The position numbers and the translations under genes were made by a program. A stretch of DNA of 6,014 nucleotides. Source: Planctomycetota bacterium (lineage in GTDB: Bacteria; Planctomycetota; Planctomycetia; Planctomycetales; Planctomycetaceae). Shown in pieces: positions 5,930 to 6,014 of this stretch. Every line of letters begins with the position of its first letter. Within the stretch, counting starts at the first letter, position 1. The stretch lies in contig JAJRTM010000918.1 of the NCBI GenBank assembly GCA_024278285.1, positions 1 through 6,014 on the forward strand, written 5' to 3'. A model generated the notes under the pieces. That model saw only the letters and a list, made by a program, of their open reading frames with translations, had not been told where the DNA came from and ran no database searches.

Positions 5930-5946
5930 GCGAAACCCCCTTTCGC
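5930..5946. repeat. Perfect 6-bp hairpin with a C5/G5 loop
   Basis: GCGAAA (5930-5935) pairs with TTTCGC (5941-5946) around CCCCC. Beyond the hairpin on either strand there is no T-run, so it is not a clear terminator. It may belong to the lost left end of the insertion element. Confidence 0.35.
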
Positions 5947-6014
5947 ATCAAGACTTATATCATTCCAAACCAATTTTTACTTCACGGCGTAGAGTGGCAT
6001 TCGTGTTCTGCAAA

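Overview
The window looks like a chromosomal segment of a planctomycete of moderate GC content, in the Gimesia/Rubinisphaera kind of range. This is inferred from three things recalled from family knowledge, not from a search. A secreted Gly/Arg/Pro-rich protein carries the C-terminal domain that planctomycete genomes label 'mu-protocadherin-putative cell-surface protein'. Next to it is a SnoaL-like exported protein. There is also a decayed IS4-type transposase of a kind common in that phylum. The gaps between genes are full of short palindromic repeats.

Layout. Positions 1-1267 (+) hold the C-terminal five sixths of glycerol kinase (glpK); its start lies before the window. A 187-bp gap follows between convergent genes and contains an unusual set of interlocking palindromes (1327-1380). 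Positions 1455-2285 (-) encode an HNH endonuclease with an unassigned N-terminal domain that may be EVE/PUA-like. It appears to start at TTG behind a strong Shine-Dalgarno sequence. Positions 2286-2752 have no credible gene but hold an inverted pair of one hairpin repeat and a second cluster of small hairpins. Positions 2753-4015 (-) encode the mu-protocadherin-like surface protein, and 4048-4953 (-) the SnoaL plus beta-barrel-like exported protein. These two are almost contiguous and probably form one transcription unit, read from 4953 towards 2753. Positions 4954-5471 are gene-free and repeat-rich. Positions 5472-5856 (-) hold a frameshifted, 3'-truncated transposase remnant, and the last 158 bp contain two more perfect hairpins.

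How the genes relate. GlpK makes sn-glycerol-3-phosphate and is metabolically separate from the rest. The SnoaL-like and mu-protocadherin-like proteins both carry signal peptides and should act outside the cytoplasmic membrane, but no substrate can be read from the sequence. The HNH protein stands alone, with no methyltransferase or other restriction partner in view. I see no CRISPR array, tRNA, rRNA or intact mobile element. No complete new system is evident. The items most worth a second look are the HNH fusion architecture, the surface-protein pair, and the fact that almost every intergenic gap carries a different palindromic repeat, two of them as inverted pairs about 107-110 bp apart.
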